From assembly GCA_947359465.1 (NCBI GenBank), contig OX375877.1, forward strand, positions 75,900,698 through 75,964,697: a stretch of DNA of 64,000 nucleotides, read 5' to 3'. How positions within the stretch are numbered: position 1 is the first letter of the stretch; every line of letters starts with the position of its first letter. Of the stretch, positions 11,883-22,050 are shown in pieces. Below the pieces are notes generated by a model. It was given only the letters and a program-made list of their open reading frames with translations, did not search any database and had not been told where the DNA came from. The position numbers and the translations under genes were made by a program. The stretch comes from Metellina segmentata (lineage: Eukaryota; Arthropoda; Arachnida; Araneae; Tetragnathidae).

Positions 11883-12097
11883 GCCGACCAACGGGTTTAG
11901 TGGTTAAGGTGTTGGCCTCTGGATTGGAAGGTGCCTGTATCGAATCCGGGGTCAGGGCATGGATGTAAATTGTGCTGTCCTTTGTTAGGGGCAATGATGG
12001 TCCTCCCACTGGGTGCTCCTTCACAAGTGACCATCACTTCCGGCCTTATAGTGGCCAATAATTAAGTTCATATGTGCCCGCCATTGGAGAAAAAAAA
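11883..12097 (+). mobile_element. SINE-C, apparently full length
   Basis: It begins GCCGACCAACGGGTTTAGTG, a tRNA-like head with A-box-like TTTAGTGGTTAAGG and B-box-like TATCGAATCCG, close to the head of SINE-B. The body is different (CACTGGGTGCTCCTTCACAA, then CGGCCTTATAGTGGCC) and ends in poly-A. Flanks TGTTTTGGTTTTT on the left and TGTTTTGGGTTTTT on the right look like a target-site duplication with one indel. It is the only copy in the window. Confidence 0.75.
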
Positions 12098-13031
12098 TGT
12101 TTTGGGTTTTTATGGCATAAGTGTCATCAATATTTGACCATGACCGAGACAAGATATACAATATCGAGTCATAGATATATACAGTGAAAGTTTTACTGAC
12201 AGAGAAGAGAGGTTGTGATGCTTCATTGAGACCCTACTGAAGAAGAGAGAAATATAACTAGGGATGAATGTGCCTGACAGGAATTGCACATGAGTCGCCT
12301 ACAACTTGAAGGTTGCTAGCGTAGTGGACCATGGTCTCAAAGTAGATATGGAGTGAATATATACAATGCAAAGATTACCTAGACAGTCAAAAGTACATGT
12401 AGGAAAAACTTGATTGCGGAAAGATATAAGAGTGTGAGCTCTTCAATAGTACAAAAAATAAATAGGATTTACGTGTTTTAATAATTCACTCCCACTTTAA
12501 TGCAAAAGGACTTCCAATCTCCGACAGAGTCAGGAAAAGTTAGACAGAGTAGCTAGGTCTCCGAGAAACGATTAATTTTGCATCGAGGCGCGACTCAAAG
12601 ATAATTGGAAGCAGAGCTCCTTGAAGGATGTCTTTTCATTAATGGCGCTCTCTCACATAAAAAGAGCTCTCTCTCCATTTTACGATACAACGCTGAAAAA
12701 AGCCCTTGGTAATTAATGTCGTTTTAACAGCTTGGGATGTGAACCGCGAATTTAAAAACACTCCCGGGGTCTGCTCCTTTGACTTCGCGTCTCTGCTGCT
12801 TTTGTTTAGGGTATCTGGGAAAGAGGTCACAACTCTCTAAGAAGTTGTTATAGGCCCTTCACGCTGCGGAGTGATAAGAATTTTTCGAAAAAAGATAAGA
12901 AGTGAGTGAAGAATTGTTCATCCCATAAGTGCAGCACCATCTCTGGTTACGCTGTGGAGTTTTAGCGCTTCGGCTTTTTAGACTCGTAATCGTAATCTGA
13001 GAATAATTGACTTCAGAGAAACGGAAGTGTT
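12098..13031. other. unassigned DNA with a possible SINE-D scrap
   Basis: 12105-12145 (GGGTTTTTATGGCATAAG, then ATTTGACCATG) resembles the 3' end of SINE-D on the minus strand. The rest shows no element or supportable ORF. Confidence 0.35.
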
Positions 13032-15893
13032 TGCACTAACGTCCAGAACTTTTTTTAATAACTTTCGCGAGGCATCAAGAGAAGAATTCGGTAATGGATA
13101 GTGAGCTTCCTTTGTGTCTTCCCGGACGTGGAAGAAATTCATATGCACCTATTTAAATTTCCGAGCCTCGCAACGTTTGTTGTCTGTCTAGTACTGACTG
13201 CTCCAGCAACTAAATCTGGGTTGCGCAATAACGTCCAGCACTTTTTTAATAACTTTCGCGAGGCATCAAGAAAAGAATTCGGTAATGGATAGTGAGCTTC
13301 CTTTGCGTCTTCCCGGACGTGGAAGAAATTCATATGCACCTATTTAAATTTCCGAGCCTCGCAAAGTTTGTTGTCTGTCTAGTACTAACTGCTACAGCAA
13401 CTAAGTCTGGATAGTGCACTAACGTCCAGCACTTCTTTAATAACTTTCGCGAGCCATCAAGAGAGGAATTCGGTAATGGATAGTGAGCTTCCTTTGCGTC
13501 TTCCCGGACGTGGAAGAAATTCATATGCACCTATTTAAATTTCCGAGCCTCGCAAAGTTTGTTGTCTGTCTAGTACTAACTGCTACAGCAACTAAGTCTG
13601 GATAGTGCACTAACGTCCAGCACTTCTTTAATAACTTTCGCGAGCCATCAAGAGAGGAATTCGGTAATGGATAGTGAGCTTCCTTTGCGTCTTCCCGGAC
13701 GTGGAAGAAATTCATATGCACCTATTTAAATTTCCGAGCCTCGCAAAGTTTGTTGTCTGTCTAGTACTAACTGCTACAGCAACTAAGTCTGGATAGTGCA
13801 CTAACGTCCAGCACTTCTTTAATAACTTTCGCGAGCCATCAAGAGAGGAATTCGGTAATGGATAGTGAGCTTCCTTTGTGTCTTCCCGGATGTGGAAGAT
13901 ATTCACATGCTCCTATTTAAATTTCCGAGCCTCGCAAAGTTTGTTGTCTGTCTAGTACTAACTGCTACAGCAACTAAGTCTGGATAGTGCACTAACGTCC
14001 AGCACTTCTTTAATAACTTTCGCGAGCCATCAAGAGAGGAATTCGGTAATGGATAGTGAGCTTCCTTTGCGTCTTCCCGGACGTGGAAGAAATTCATATG
14101 CACCTATTTAAATTTCCGAGCCTCGCAAAGTTTGTTGTCTGTCTAGTACTAACTGCTACAGCAACTAAGTCTGGATAGTGCACTAACGTCCAGCACTTCT
14201 TTAATAACTTTCGCGAGCCATCAAGAGAGGAATTCGGTAATGGATAGTGAGCTTCCTTTGCGTCTTCCCGGACGTGGAAGAAATTCATATGCACCTATTT
14301 AAATTTCCGAGCCTCGCAAAGTTTGTTGTCTGTCTAGTACTAACTGCTACAGCAACTAAGTCTGGATAGTGCACTAACGTCCAGCACTTCTTTAATAACT
14401 TTCGCGAGCCATCAAGAGAGGAATTCGGTAATGGATAGTGAGCTTCCTTTGTGTCTTCCCGGATGTGGAAGATATTCACATGCTCCTATTTAAATTTCCG
14501 AGCCTCGCAAAGTTTGTTGTCTGTCTAGTACTAACTGCTACAGCAACTAAGTCTGGATAGTGCACTAACGTCCAGCACTTCTTTAATAACTTTCGCGGGC
14601 CATCAAGAGAGGAATTCGGTAATGGATAGTGAGCTTCCTTTGCGTCTTCCCGGACGTGGAAGAAATTCATATGCACCTATTTAAATTTCCGAGCCTCGCA
14701 AAGTTTGTTGTCTGTCTAGTACTAACTGCTACAGCAACTAAGTCTGGATAGTGCACTAACGTCCAGCACTTCTTTAATAACTTTCGCGAGCCATCAAGAG
14801 AGGAATTCGGTAATGGATAGTGAGCTTCCTTTGTGTCTTCCCGGATGTGGAAGATATTCACATGCTCCTATTTAAATTTCCGAGCCTCGCAAAGTTTGTT
14901 GTCTGTCTAGTACTAACTGCTACAGCAACTAAGTCTGGATAGTGCACTAACGTCCAGCACTTCTTTAATAACTTTCGCGAGCCATCAAGAGAGGAATTCG
15001 GTAATGGATAGTGAGCTTCCTTTGCGTCTTCCCGGACGTGGAAGAAATTCATATGCACCTATTTAAATTTTCGAGCCTCGCAAAGTTTGTTGTCTGTCTA
15101 GTACTGACTGCTCCAGCAACTAAATCTGGGTTGCGCAATAACGTCCAGCACTTTTTTAATAACTTTCGCGAGCCATCAAGAGAGGAATTCGGTAATGGAT
15201 AGTGAGCTTCCTTTGCGTCTTCCCGGACGTGGAAGAAATTCATATGCACCTATTTAAATTTCCGAGCCTCGCAAAGTTTGTTGTCTGTCTAGTACTAACT
15301 GCTACAGCAACTAAGTCTGGATAGTGCACTAACGTCCAGCACTTCTTTAATAACTTTCGCGAGCCATCAAGAGAGGAATTCGGTAATGGATAGTGAGCTT
15401 CCTTTGTGTCTTCCCGGATGTGGAAGATATTCACATGCTCCTATTTAAATTTCCGAGCCTCGCAAAGTTTGCTGTCTGTCTAGTACTAACTGCTACAGCA
15501 ACTAAGTCTGGATAGTGCACTAACGTCCAGCACTTCTTTAATAACTTTCGCGAGCCATCAAGAGAGGAATTCGGTAATGGATAGTGAGCTTCCTTTGTGT
15601 CTTCCCGGATGTGGAAGATATTCACATGCTCCTATTTAAATTTCCGAGCCTCGCAAAGTTTGTTGTCTGTCTAGTACTAACTGCTACAGCAACTAAGTCT
15701 GGATAGTGCACTAACGTCCAGCACTTCTTTAATAACTTTCGCGAGCCATCAAGAGAGGAATTCGGTAATGGATAGTGAGCTTCCTTTGTGTCTTCCCGGA
15801 TGTGGAAGATATTCACATGCTCCTATTTAAATTTCCGAGCCTCGCAAAGTTTGCTGTCTGTCTAGTACCGATTGCTCCAGCAACTAAGTCTGG
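13032..15893. repeat. 191-bp satellite, about 15 copies
   Basis: Regular 191-bp head-to-tail repeats. Each unit contains AACGTCCAGCACTTCTTTAA, an EcoRI-type GAATTC, CTTCCCGGACGTGGAAGA, CCTATTTAAATTTCCGAGCC and GTTTGTTGTCTGTCTAGTAC. Two variants differ in the box after CTTCCCGGA: type A reads CGTGGAAGAAATTCATATGC and type B reads TGTGGAAGATATTCACATGC. In order from 13120 the boxes are A A A A B A A B A B A A B B B, suggesting a 573-bp AAB higher-order repeat in the middle. Units near 13200 and 15120 share a distinct variant (TGGGTTGCGCAATAACGTCC). Each unit has an open frame of about 65 codons in one strand, but this is satellite periodicity rather than a gene. Confidence 0.97.
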
Positions 15894-16105
15894 GTGGGGG
15901 AGGTCCCTAAAGGAACGAGGCTTATTCGTTTTGAGTAGGGATGACTAATGAATATCTTAACCCTCCAAGTGGTTTCGATGAGATATCTCATCCATTAAGA
16001 TCTGGCCAATTTTTAGGATGAAGAGATATCTCGCCATTTTGACACTGGCTATATTTTATGATGACGAAATCTAGCTCTAGTCAGTTTTCTTCAAATGACG
16101 AGATA

Positions 16106-16675
16106 CACTACCCTATAATAATGGACCGGACAACAAGCAACATGTGATGGTATAATGGAAATAATACATGCTTTAATTGGGGATGGACCCCCACATGCTG
16201 CAATGACACTAGCAACCCTTCTGGGCATATTTTCAACAAGGTTTTGATACACAGCTATGGGTATCTGTGTTCACTCCTGCTGCAAGAATGTCGCCAGCCC
16301 AGTTGTAGATTTCGGACGTGGTTCCCCGGTCCGTAAGTCCGTCTAACTCGTCCCACAAATGTTATATGGGGTTTCGGTCGGGACTCTGGGCAGGCCAGGG
16401 AAGATGTTTTACATCCATATCTTGATACCACTGCTTGACAGAGGCTGCAACGTGACATGAAGCATTGTCGTCCTGGAAGTAACATTCGTCCATTCCATAA
16501 TATTGCCAGAGCGTAGGTAGAACCTGATTGTCCAAAATGTTCATGTAGGCGTCGGCGTTCAATTGACCAGGAATAACATGCAAAGGTCCCAGCCCATACC
16601 ACGAAATCTTAGTCGAAAATACAGTCGAATTTTATGCAAATCCGCTGGCGTCCAGTCCATTATTGTAGGGTAGTG
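16106..16675 (-). mobile_element. Tc1/mariner-type element, internally deleted copy 2
   Basis: 570 bp between TA dinucleotides (16104-16105, 16676-16677). Inverted ends CACTACCCTATAATAATGG and complement of CCATTATTGTAGGGTAGTG match those of copy 1. The TA target lies in an ACGAGA|TA|TCTCGT palindrome of the surrounding TTAA element, so this insertion is the younger of the two. Confidence 0.92.
16210..16606 (-). pseudogene. Tc1-type transposase C-terminal relic
   Basis: The reading frame on the minus strand (longest open part 16362-16583) gives [37 protein letters not shown] and LPWPAQSPDRNPI. This is the classic Tc1 catalytic region with the second Asp in QDDNA. Thirty-four residues later, exactly where DD34E predicts the catalytic Glu, the codon at 16362-16364 is a stop (TAA), one base from GAA. 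After it HLWDELD continues in the same frame before decay. The N-terminal helix-turn-helix half and first Asp region are missing. Dead enzyme. Confidence 0.9.
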
Positions 16676-16748
16676 TATCTCGTAAACTAAGATCCGGTCA
16701 GTTTTCTTCTAATTGCGATGTACCTTGTCAGGACATCCATCAGGTGGG

Positions 16749-17756
16749 TTAATTTCATTATTTTTTGGCGAATGTTGGCTGTGGAGATAACTTACTGCAG
16801 GGTTTCGACGAGTCTTAAAAAGTCTTGAACTTTGCTGTATGTCCTTTCCAAAAGTCTTATTGTTTTCAGGAACAAAGACCATTTTTATTTCACTTGTATT
16901 CAAAACCAAGTTAAGTTTTATTCGTCTTCTAAGTTCAAGTGTCAACCAAAAATTGATGGCTTAATATTTATGGCACACTTAAAAATTGATGTTTTTAAAA
17001 CTGAGTCCGGAAGTGCTCAGTAAATTAAATTATGTTCTCTCCTGCTTTTCAGAGCTTAGGGATTCCTATGCTAACTGATTAATCCTTCATTCGTTTCGAA
17101 TGCAATGTTTGACACGACTTAACCCTCCAAGAGGTTTCGACGAGATGTCTCGTCATCGAGATCTTGTCAGTTTGGTTGATGACGATATACCTCGTCGAGA
17201 AAACCCACAGAAGGGTTCATATTATTCTTAAAATATGAATTCGCAAAACGATTCGTGGCATTTGTTTGTTTTAAATTCTGTAAAAAAAGTTTGTGCATTT
17301 TCTTTCGACTGGTTTAATTTGTCTGCGTAATTACGCGATACTTGAGGTGGTCGTTGACATACAACAAATATAAATGACTTTTCCGTACCAGGTTGGATAT
17401 TTTATGGGGGTTCGTCATCTAACTTGGTGACCTGAGGTAAAGAATGCAGATGAGTGAGGTCCATACATCTCGAATATTTGTAGTGTATGAAGAAGACTAA
17501 TGTTGATGTTAGTATTTTTGAAAATCTATGTTTGATTAGATGGGGAATATAGGTCTGTAAAGAAACAGTCAAACAGAAAACAATAAAGAAATTCCATCGG
17601 AATAAGGATTTTTTTCTGAGCACCTACATGAATTCAACGAAAAGGCATCAAATAAGCGTGATGAGTATTCCACAAACTATTGATGGAAGTGAAGTACTTA
17701 ATACTAAAGCCTCACTTATTTAAAGCTAAAACCTATTTGTATCAAATTTATTGGTA
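16749..17756. other. unassigned DNA around a small TTAA element
   Basis: Apart from the 93-bp element at 17123-17215, I see no terminal repeats, tandem structure or convincing ORF. Confidence 0.45.
17123..17215. mobile_element. short TTAA-family element
   Basis: Left TTAA at 17119-17122 followed by CCCTCCAAGAGGTTTCGACG. The right end is near AAACCCACAGAAGGG with TTCA (17216-17219) in place of TTAA, one substitution. The interior has GATGACGATATACCTCGTCG, related to the 42-bp satellite unit. At 93 bp it is the smallest member seen. Confidence 0.65.
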
Positions 17757-17838
17757 ATTTTTTAATTAACGTCGTACTAATTAAAGCAACACAACGGGCT
17801 ATTGACAACGGTCCGGGATCAATCCCTCAAGGGAAAGA
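17757..17838 (-). mobile_element. SINE 3' fragment
   Basis: Minus-strand match to the 3' end of the common SINE body (AAAGCAACACAACGGGCTAT and GGTCCGGGATCAATCCC), with a small ATTAA insertion after GTCGTACTA. Truncated. Confidence 0.8.
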
Positions 17839-19448
17839 TCCGCATTGGTTAGGGAATAATAAGCATCGGCATTCTCTAATAAAATAGAGTATTTGGCCAG
17901 AAATCACATCTAATCACATAAAATCACCAGAAATCACATAAAATCTTCATGTTGGTCACGTTCTCTTGAGAATCGACTTGGTCCGCTTGGGCTATCGAAG
18001 CGCATACTAGTGTTTTTAATCACGCTGGATGATCATTTAACCAATCAATAATTTGTCCCACATTATTATGCATATTTTTTCTTACAACCACATGACAGAT
18101 CTTCCAGCCAAGCGATCGGCAGGAATAACAAAGCTGCTTTAACGTCTATGATAATAACAAGGTAATAGAAGACACGAGGAGATCTAGAAGTATTTCACAC
18201 ACATTCTTTCATTATGGTATTTTTTTATGTAAAAAATATATGGTCCTTTCCCTCTTACTTCTTCGACACGGCGTTGATAAAAGAGTACGGTATTTTCTTA
18301 TTGAGTTAACGCCCTGTACTAATGATGGCGGGTCGTTACGGAAAAATAATTGCTGCCTTGAAGAACCTGTAGATTCCATGGCACCTTCCTCATCTGAAAG
18401 AACGTGGTTAGGGATTACTAAGCACTACACTTTCATACATTGATTTGAAATAAAAGGGAAAGTTGAAGTCATAGATATAAAAAAAAATATTGAGTCAAAT
18501 ATGGTTATAAGCAAATTAAAAAGTAAGCATTCTTATTAACAAAAGACGTTCGACCGATAGCATATAAGCGATTCAAAATTTTATGCAGTTTCTTTTGTTT
18601 TATTATCGAAGAACACATGCTTTTAGATTGACGGTATTTTGTGCTGGCTTTAGATTATTTATTTATAGTTTTGCATATTTTTGCAATTTCTCGTTTATGA
18701 CTAGTATGTTATTCGATATCCACCCAAGTTATCTAACTAGTGGAATGTAAGACTGATACATAACATCTTCTATCCGCCATTTCCCCTGTAACAGCAATAA
18801 TCTAAATGAATTCAGTGGATGTAAAATATAGTGTGATTGGAGTCAACCACACAGTAATCATACCACACGATTCCTTGTAGGAAAAAAACTCGAAGATATG
18901 CTAATTTTTTTTACATTGGACGTCATTCCAGAGATACGGACATAAGAGCCCACAACAGGTAGTTTAATAAACACATTAGGATTTACATATCCATCTGGTG
19001 CTTCATTTTTGTACGTGTGTTTATTTTCTGGAACCGGCTACTCCAGGGATAAACAATCGCATAAGGATTGTTTGATATTTTTAGCGCTGAAAATTTGAAT
19101 GAACGGAAGTAAAGCACTGGACGTGATCAAAATGCACCCGAAATGTCCACAAAAACTTTTTCTTGTTGTTTTTTCGACTTGGAATCGCGTGGCGTGATTA
19201 TTGTGCAGTCGATTATGAGCGATCTGTATAAAAAATGCACTTTGGATTGCTCTTGACCATCGCATTTCGCAAATCTAGAAGTATTAGCACTAATGATGGC
19301 AATACCTTTTATGCTGCGTACTGCTTCACAAATCTGATGTCGATCGTGTACAGGGAAACCTCTTTGAGCGATCACCTCGCTCGGAGGCCATATTTTCTGG
19401 GAACGAATTTTTTCTCCCATAGATTAAATGCTAACGTATTTCTCTCTA
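17839..19448. other. unassigned DNA
   Basis: A local repeat of AGAAATCACATAAAATC-like words occupies 17893-17945. Otherwise there are only short ORFs with no recognised domain (for example 18240-18443 and 19235-19459) and no RNA gene. Confidence 0.45.
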
Positions 19449-19456
19449 CTCATAAG

Positions 19457-20173
19457 TAGGGCAACTTTGTGCAACAAATGCAACTTTTTTTCACACGTTC
19501 TACGCTGCATGTAAAGTACTAAAACCAAAATTCCTCCTTCATGGGTTGTATATTAAGTGAGTTATAACCGCAACATAAATGCAACTTTCTGCATAAATGC
19601 AACTTTTTGCATAAATGCAACCACCTACAACTTTTTAAAATTTAGCTCAAAATTGATTAATATGAAATAACTATTTCATTTTTCGAACGCCGAAGCAAGA
19701 AGTTCATGGAAAGAAGGTGTTCGTCCTAACAGACGAAAGTGCACTCTTGATAATCCAGAGGAAACTTGCGTAATCGACTGCAGAATTTGCGAGGTGAGTG
19801 TCGATCATCAATATGTTGTTCGCCTTGTAGATGACGTTTTAAAATCTCTAAATGTTGAGCGAAAGGATTTTGCGCTTCTGCTATCCAATAAAGCACATTA
19901 AATGACTGCGGCTGACGCAATTTTTTAATGTTAAAGAAATTATTGGCCAAGGATCGGCCATTCAACGTTTTTCTATATTTAATGATGTATTATAATACTG
20001 TTGTACACGACTAAAATTGTCAATATATTTTGAATTTTTTTCATTTTTTACGAATAATTTATTTTAGATTTTAGTGTATCAAAAATAAATACAACTTTAT
20101 TTTCATAAATGCAACTTTAAGGACTGATAAATGCACCTTTTCCCATTTTTACTGCAACAAAAAAGTTGCCCTA
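19457..20173 (+). mobile_element. hAT-type element with 8-bp target duplication
   Basis: CTCATAAG occurs immediately outside both ends (19449-19456 and 20174-20181), an exact 8-bp duplication as expected for hAT transposons. Ends are TAGGGCAACTTT and its inverse AAAGTTGCCCTA. Both sub-terminal regions carry repeated CATAAATGCAACTTT words, typical of hAT transposase-binding arrays. The middle keeps a transposase relic (19710-19925). At 717 bp it is a deletion derivative. Confidence 0.87.
19710..19925 (+). pseudogene. hAT-like transposase relic
   Basis: Frame from 19710 reads VIDCRICEVSVDHQYVVRL, then VLKSLNVERKDFALLLSN, then a stop, then MTAADAIF before further stops. The pattern of a short helix, FxLLLSD-like strand and YMTAAGxxL-like strand is, from memory of the family, that of hAT-type DDE transposases in arthropods. 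If so, the aspartate expected in LLLSD is Asn here and the Tyr before MTAA is a stop. Its position inside a hAT-style element supports the call. No start codon is visible, and both ends are missing. Confidence 0.6.
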
Positions 20174-20204
20174 CTCATAAGCCTTCTGTTATTCCACCGT
20201 GGGT

Positions 20205-20306
20205 GTTCATCGTTTGTCTGTCTATGACTTGATATTATATGTCTTGTGTCTGGAGCAGTAAGGTCAAATATGGCCCTTGCGCCATGAAACCCCAACTAAC
20301 CAACCA
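20205..20306 (+). mobile_element. SINE-D 3' fragment
   Basis: Matches the SINE-D end: AGTAAGGTCAAATATGGCCC, then TTGCGCCATGAAACCCCAAC, then TAACCAACC. The 5' part with the tRNA-like head is missing. Confidence 0.75.
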
Positions 20307-20571
20307 TAGACCTTCAATTTCAATTTATCACCGGTCGTGTCCCATTCACTTAATAACCGGATTTCGTTCAAACCACACTAACTAATGTGCATATAAAGAA
20401 GAATGAAACCCAGACCGTTTCTCACTCGTCTAACCCCTCTGCCTAATGTTCCAGGCCACTACCTGTTCTGGCAGAAATACGACGAATGAGACAAGAACAT
20501 AGCACATAATATAGGGACCCAACGCCGACTTACTAAGCTTGGACAATGGGGAAGAATATTCGCTCTGGTAG

Positions 20572-20625
20572 GTTAGTTGGTGTTTTATGGCACAAGGGCT
20601 ACACTTGGCCATGCTAAAAGACAAT
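20572..20625 (-). mobile_element. SINE-D 3' fragment
   Basis: Minus-strand copy of the SINE-D end: GGTTAGTTGGTGTTTTATGG, then CACAAGGGCTACACTTGGCC. Only about 50 bp remain. Confidence 0.65.
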
Positions 20626-20817
20626 ACGTATTAATCAGTTTTTCTTAAAAGACTTAAAAAGAGCTAAAATAAAGACATAATATAGTTCAAATACGATCAA
20701 ATTTTAAAATCTAAATACAGTTTATAAAACCTTTGTCAGAGAGGAATATGAATAAATTTTTATGAGGCGGATCCATCAACAGGTCCTTCAGAGTTGGGTG
20801 AAGAACTCCAAATCGGT

Positions 20818-20942
20818 TTGTTGTTGTTGTTTTTACTAATTCTCCTTGGTCTAGATCAAGTCCAGAAGATCGTACACCCTCAAAAAGTCCATAACTTGGA
20901 CAGGATTCACTTTCAAATCAGTCTTGACCATCCCCATACAAG
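20818..20942 (-). repeat. dispersed repeat with CAA-rich tail, copy 2
   Basis: Inverted counterpart of 8208-8342, differing at only a few positions. It has the same tail (TTGTTGTTGTTGTTTTTAC on the plus strand) and lacks the small GATCTAG duplication seen in copy 1. Confidence 0.8.
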
Positions 20943-21749
20943 CAAGAAGGTGAATGAGGGAAGCCGGAGCCAAACTGCATTGCTATTAAGATATGTTTTA
21001 TGAATAAAATAGTGGTGCAAAATGAACATAATGAAGCAGGTTCTCTGAGTAGCAAATGTCTATGAGTAAAAAAGCGCTCTGGTAGGATCTATCGGTCTTA
21101 TCCTTAAGATGTCTGGATCCATTGAGCAAGCATCCTCCCCCATCTGCTGGGGCTTATCTGGAACCGTTTCCACCACACCCTGTGGGTGTAATAACCGTAA
21201 CCCATCCAAGGATCTGCTCCGCGGGGTGGTTATTGTATTATATTCGGAGACACCCTTCAAGACTGAGAAAAAAGGATTTCATTTTTATCTGACGTGAAAA
21301 ATCATAAGCCAAAAGTTTTTCCGCTTCATGTGTTTGTGTTTCCTCTTCCGATTGCTCGGCTCGCGTCAGCTTTTGACGTTTTTTGTTGATTGGTCTCTTC
21401 TTGAGGAATGCTGTATTTTAAATTTTACTTCTTTGATTCGGAGGGAACGACGTAGTAAACTGAAAATGGGTTTTCGTTGCGTCGACCTCGAAATTCCCGG
21501 CTGAACATCTGCGCAAATTTCGCAGCGACAAAAACTCAACGTATGAGAGTTTTTGTTGCTACAGACGAAGATGATTTTCTGCTTTATATATCTTCCGTAC
21601 CAGGGCAAAAAGGTTAAGTCAAAATTGATACTTCCTAGAATCTTAAAAAGAATATTTCTCTTTCTTACAAATGTTCAAGGAAAAAAAGCCACGATACGAA
21701 TAATTGTAATTTGGATATGTAGATTACTTTAGTTTTGGTTTTAAGCATA

Positions 21750-21798
21750 TCGCACCCCAGCAAGAACAGTGACACAACTCAAAATTGCAGAATTTGAG

Positions 21799-21842
<44 letters not shown>

Positions 21843-22048
21843 CAACTTAAAGGGAAAACTATAAAACTTATATTGAAATAGTGTATAAGCTTCTTGTAAA
21901 TTTTTGGTAAATATTTAGATCTTGAAATTCTATTATATTCTATAGAATAGTAATATAACACTCTGGGGCACCTCATACGTATTTTTAAATGACATAACCT
22001 CAAATTTTTTATTTTTTGACTTGTGCCACTTTTTTTGCCGGGGTGCGA
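21750..22048. mobile_element. TA-flanked MITE with long terminal inverted repeats
   Basis: TA at 21748-21749 and 22049-22050. The ends are inverted, imperfect repeats of about 45 bp: TCGCACCCCAGCAAGAACAG then GTGACACAACTCAAAA on the left, against TCGCACCCCGGCAAAAAAAG then TGGCACAAGTCAAAA read from the right. At 299 bp with no coding sequence it fits a Tc1/mariner-type MITE. An (AC)20 tract lies inside. Confidence 0.75.
21800..21841. repeat. (AC)n microsatellite
   Basis: An uninterrupted run of about 20 AC dinucleotides within the left half of the TA-flanked MITE. Confidence 0.97.
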
Positions 22049-22050
22049 TA

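Larger units (their letters stand above)
15961..16748. mobile_element. TTAA-flanked element (piggyBac-like MITE) with nested Tc1
   Basis: TTAA at 15957-15960 and 16749-16752 flank ends CCCTCCAAGTGGTTTCGATG and the complement of CATCCATCAGGTGGG. Without the Tc1 copy inside (16106-16675 plus one TA) the element is about 216 bp. The interior holds GAGATATCTC palindromes, the same motif that makes up the 42-bp satellite at 24-29 kb. No transposase of its own, so it is a non-autonomous element. TTAA target duplication and CCC ends are piggyBac-family traits, but the family assignment is inference. Confidence 0.75.
20307..21749. other. mostly unassigned DNA
   Basis: Contains a SINE-D scrap (20572-20625) and one dispersed-repeat copy (20818-20942), listed separately. 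21060-21300 and 21340-21620 are richer in G+C and open on both strands for 60-80 codons, but no domain is recognisable. Confidence 0.4.

Noticed and set aside
13139..15816. A family of about fourteen 64-66-codon minus-strand ORFs resembling a peptide gene cluster
   Set aside because: They are spaced exactly 191 bp and each is the same frame through one satellite unit. Both strands are open, with no promoter, signal peptide or domain.
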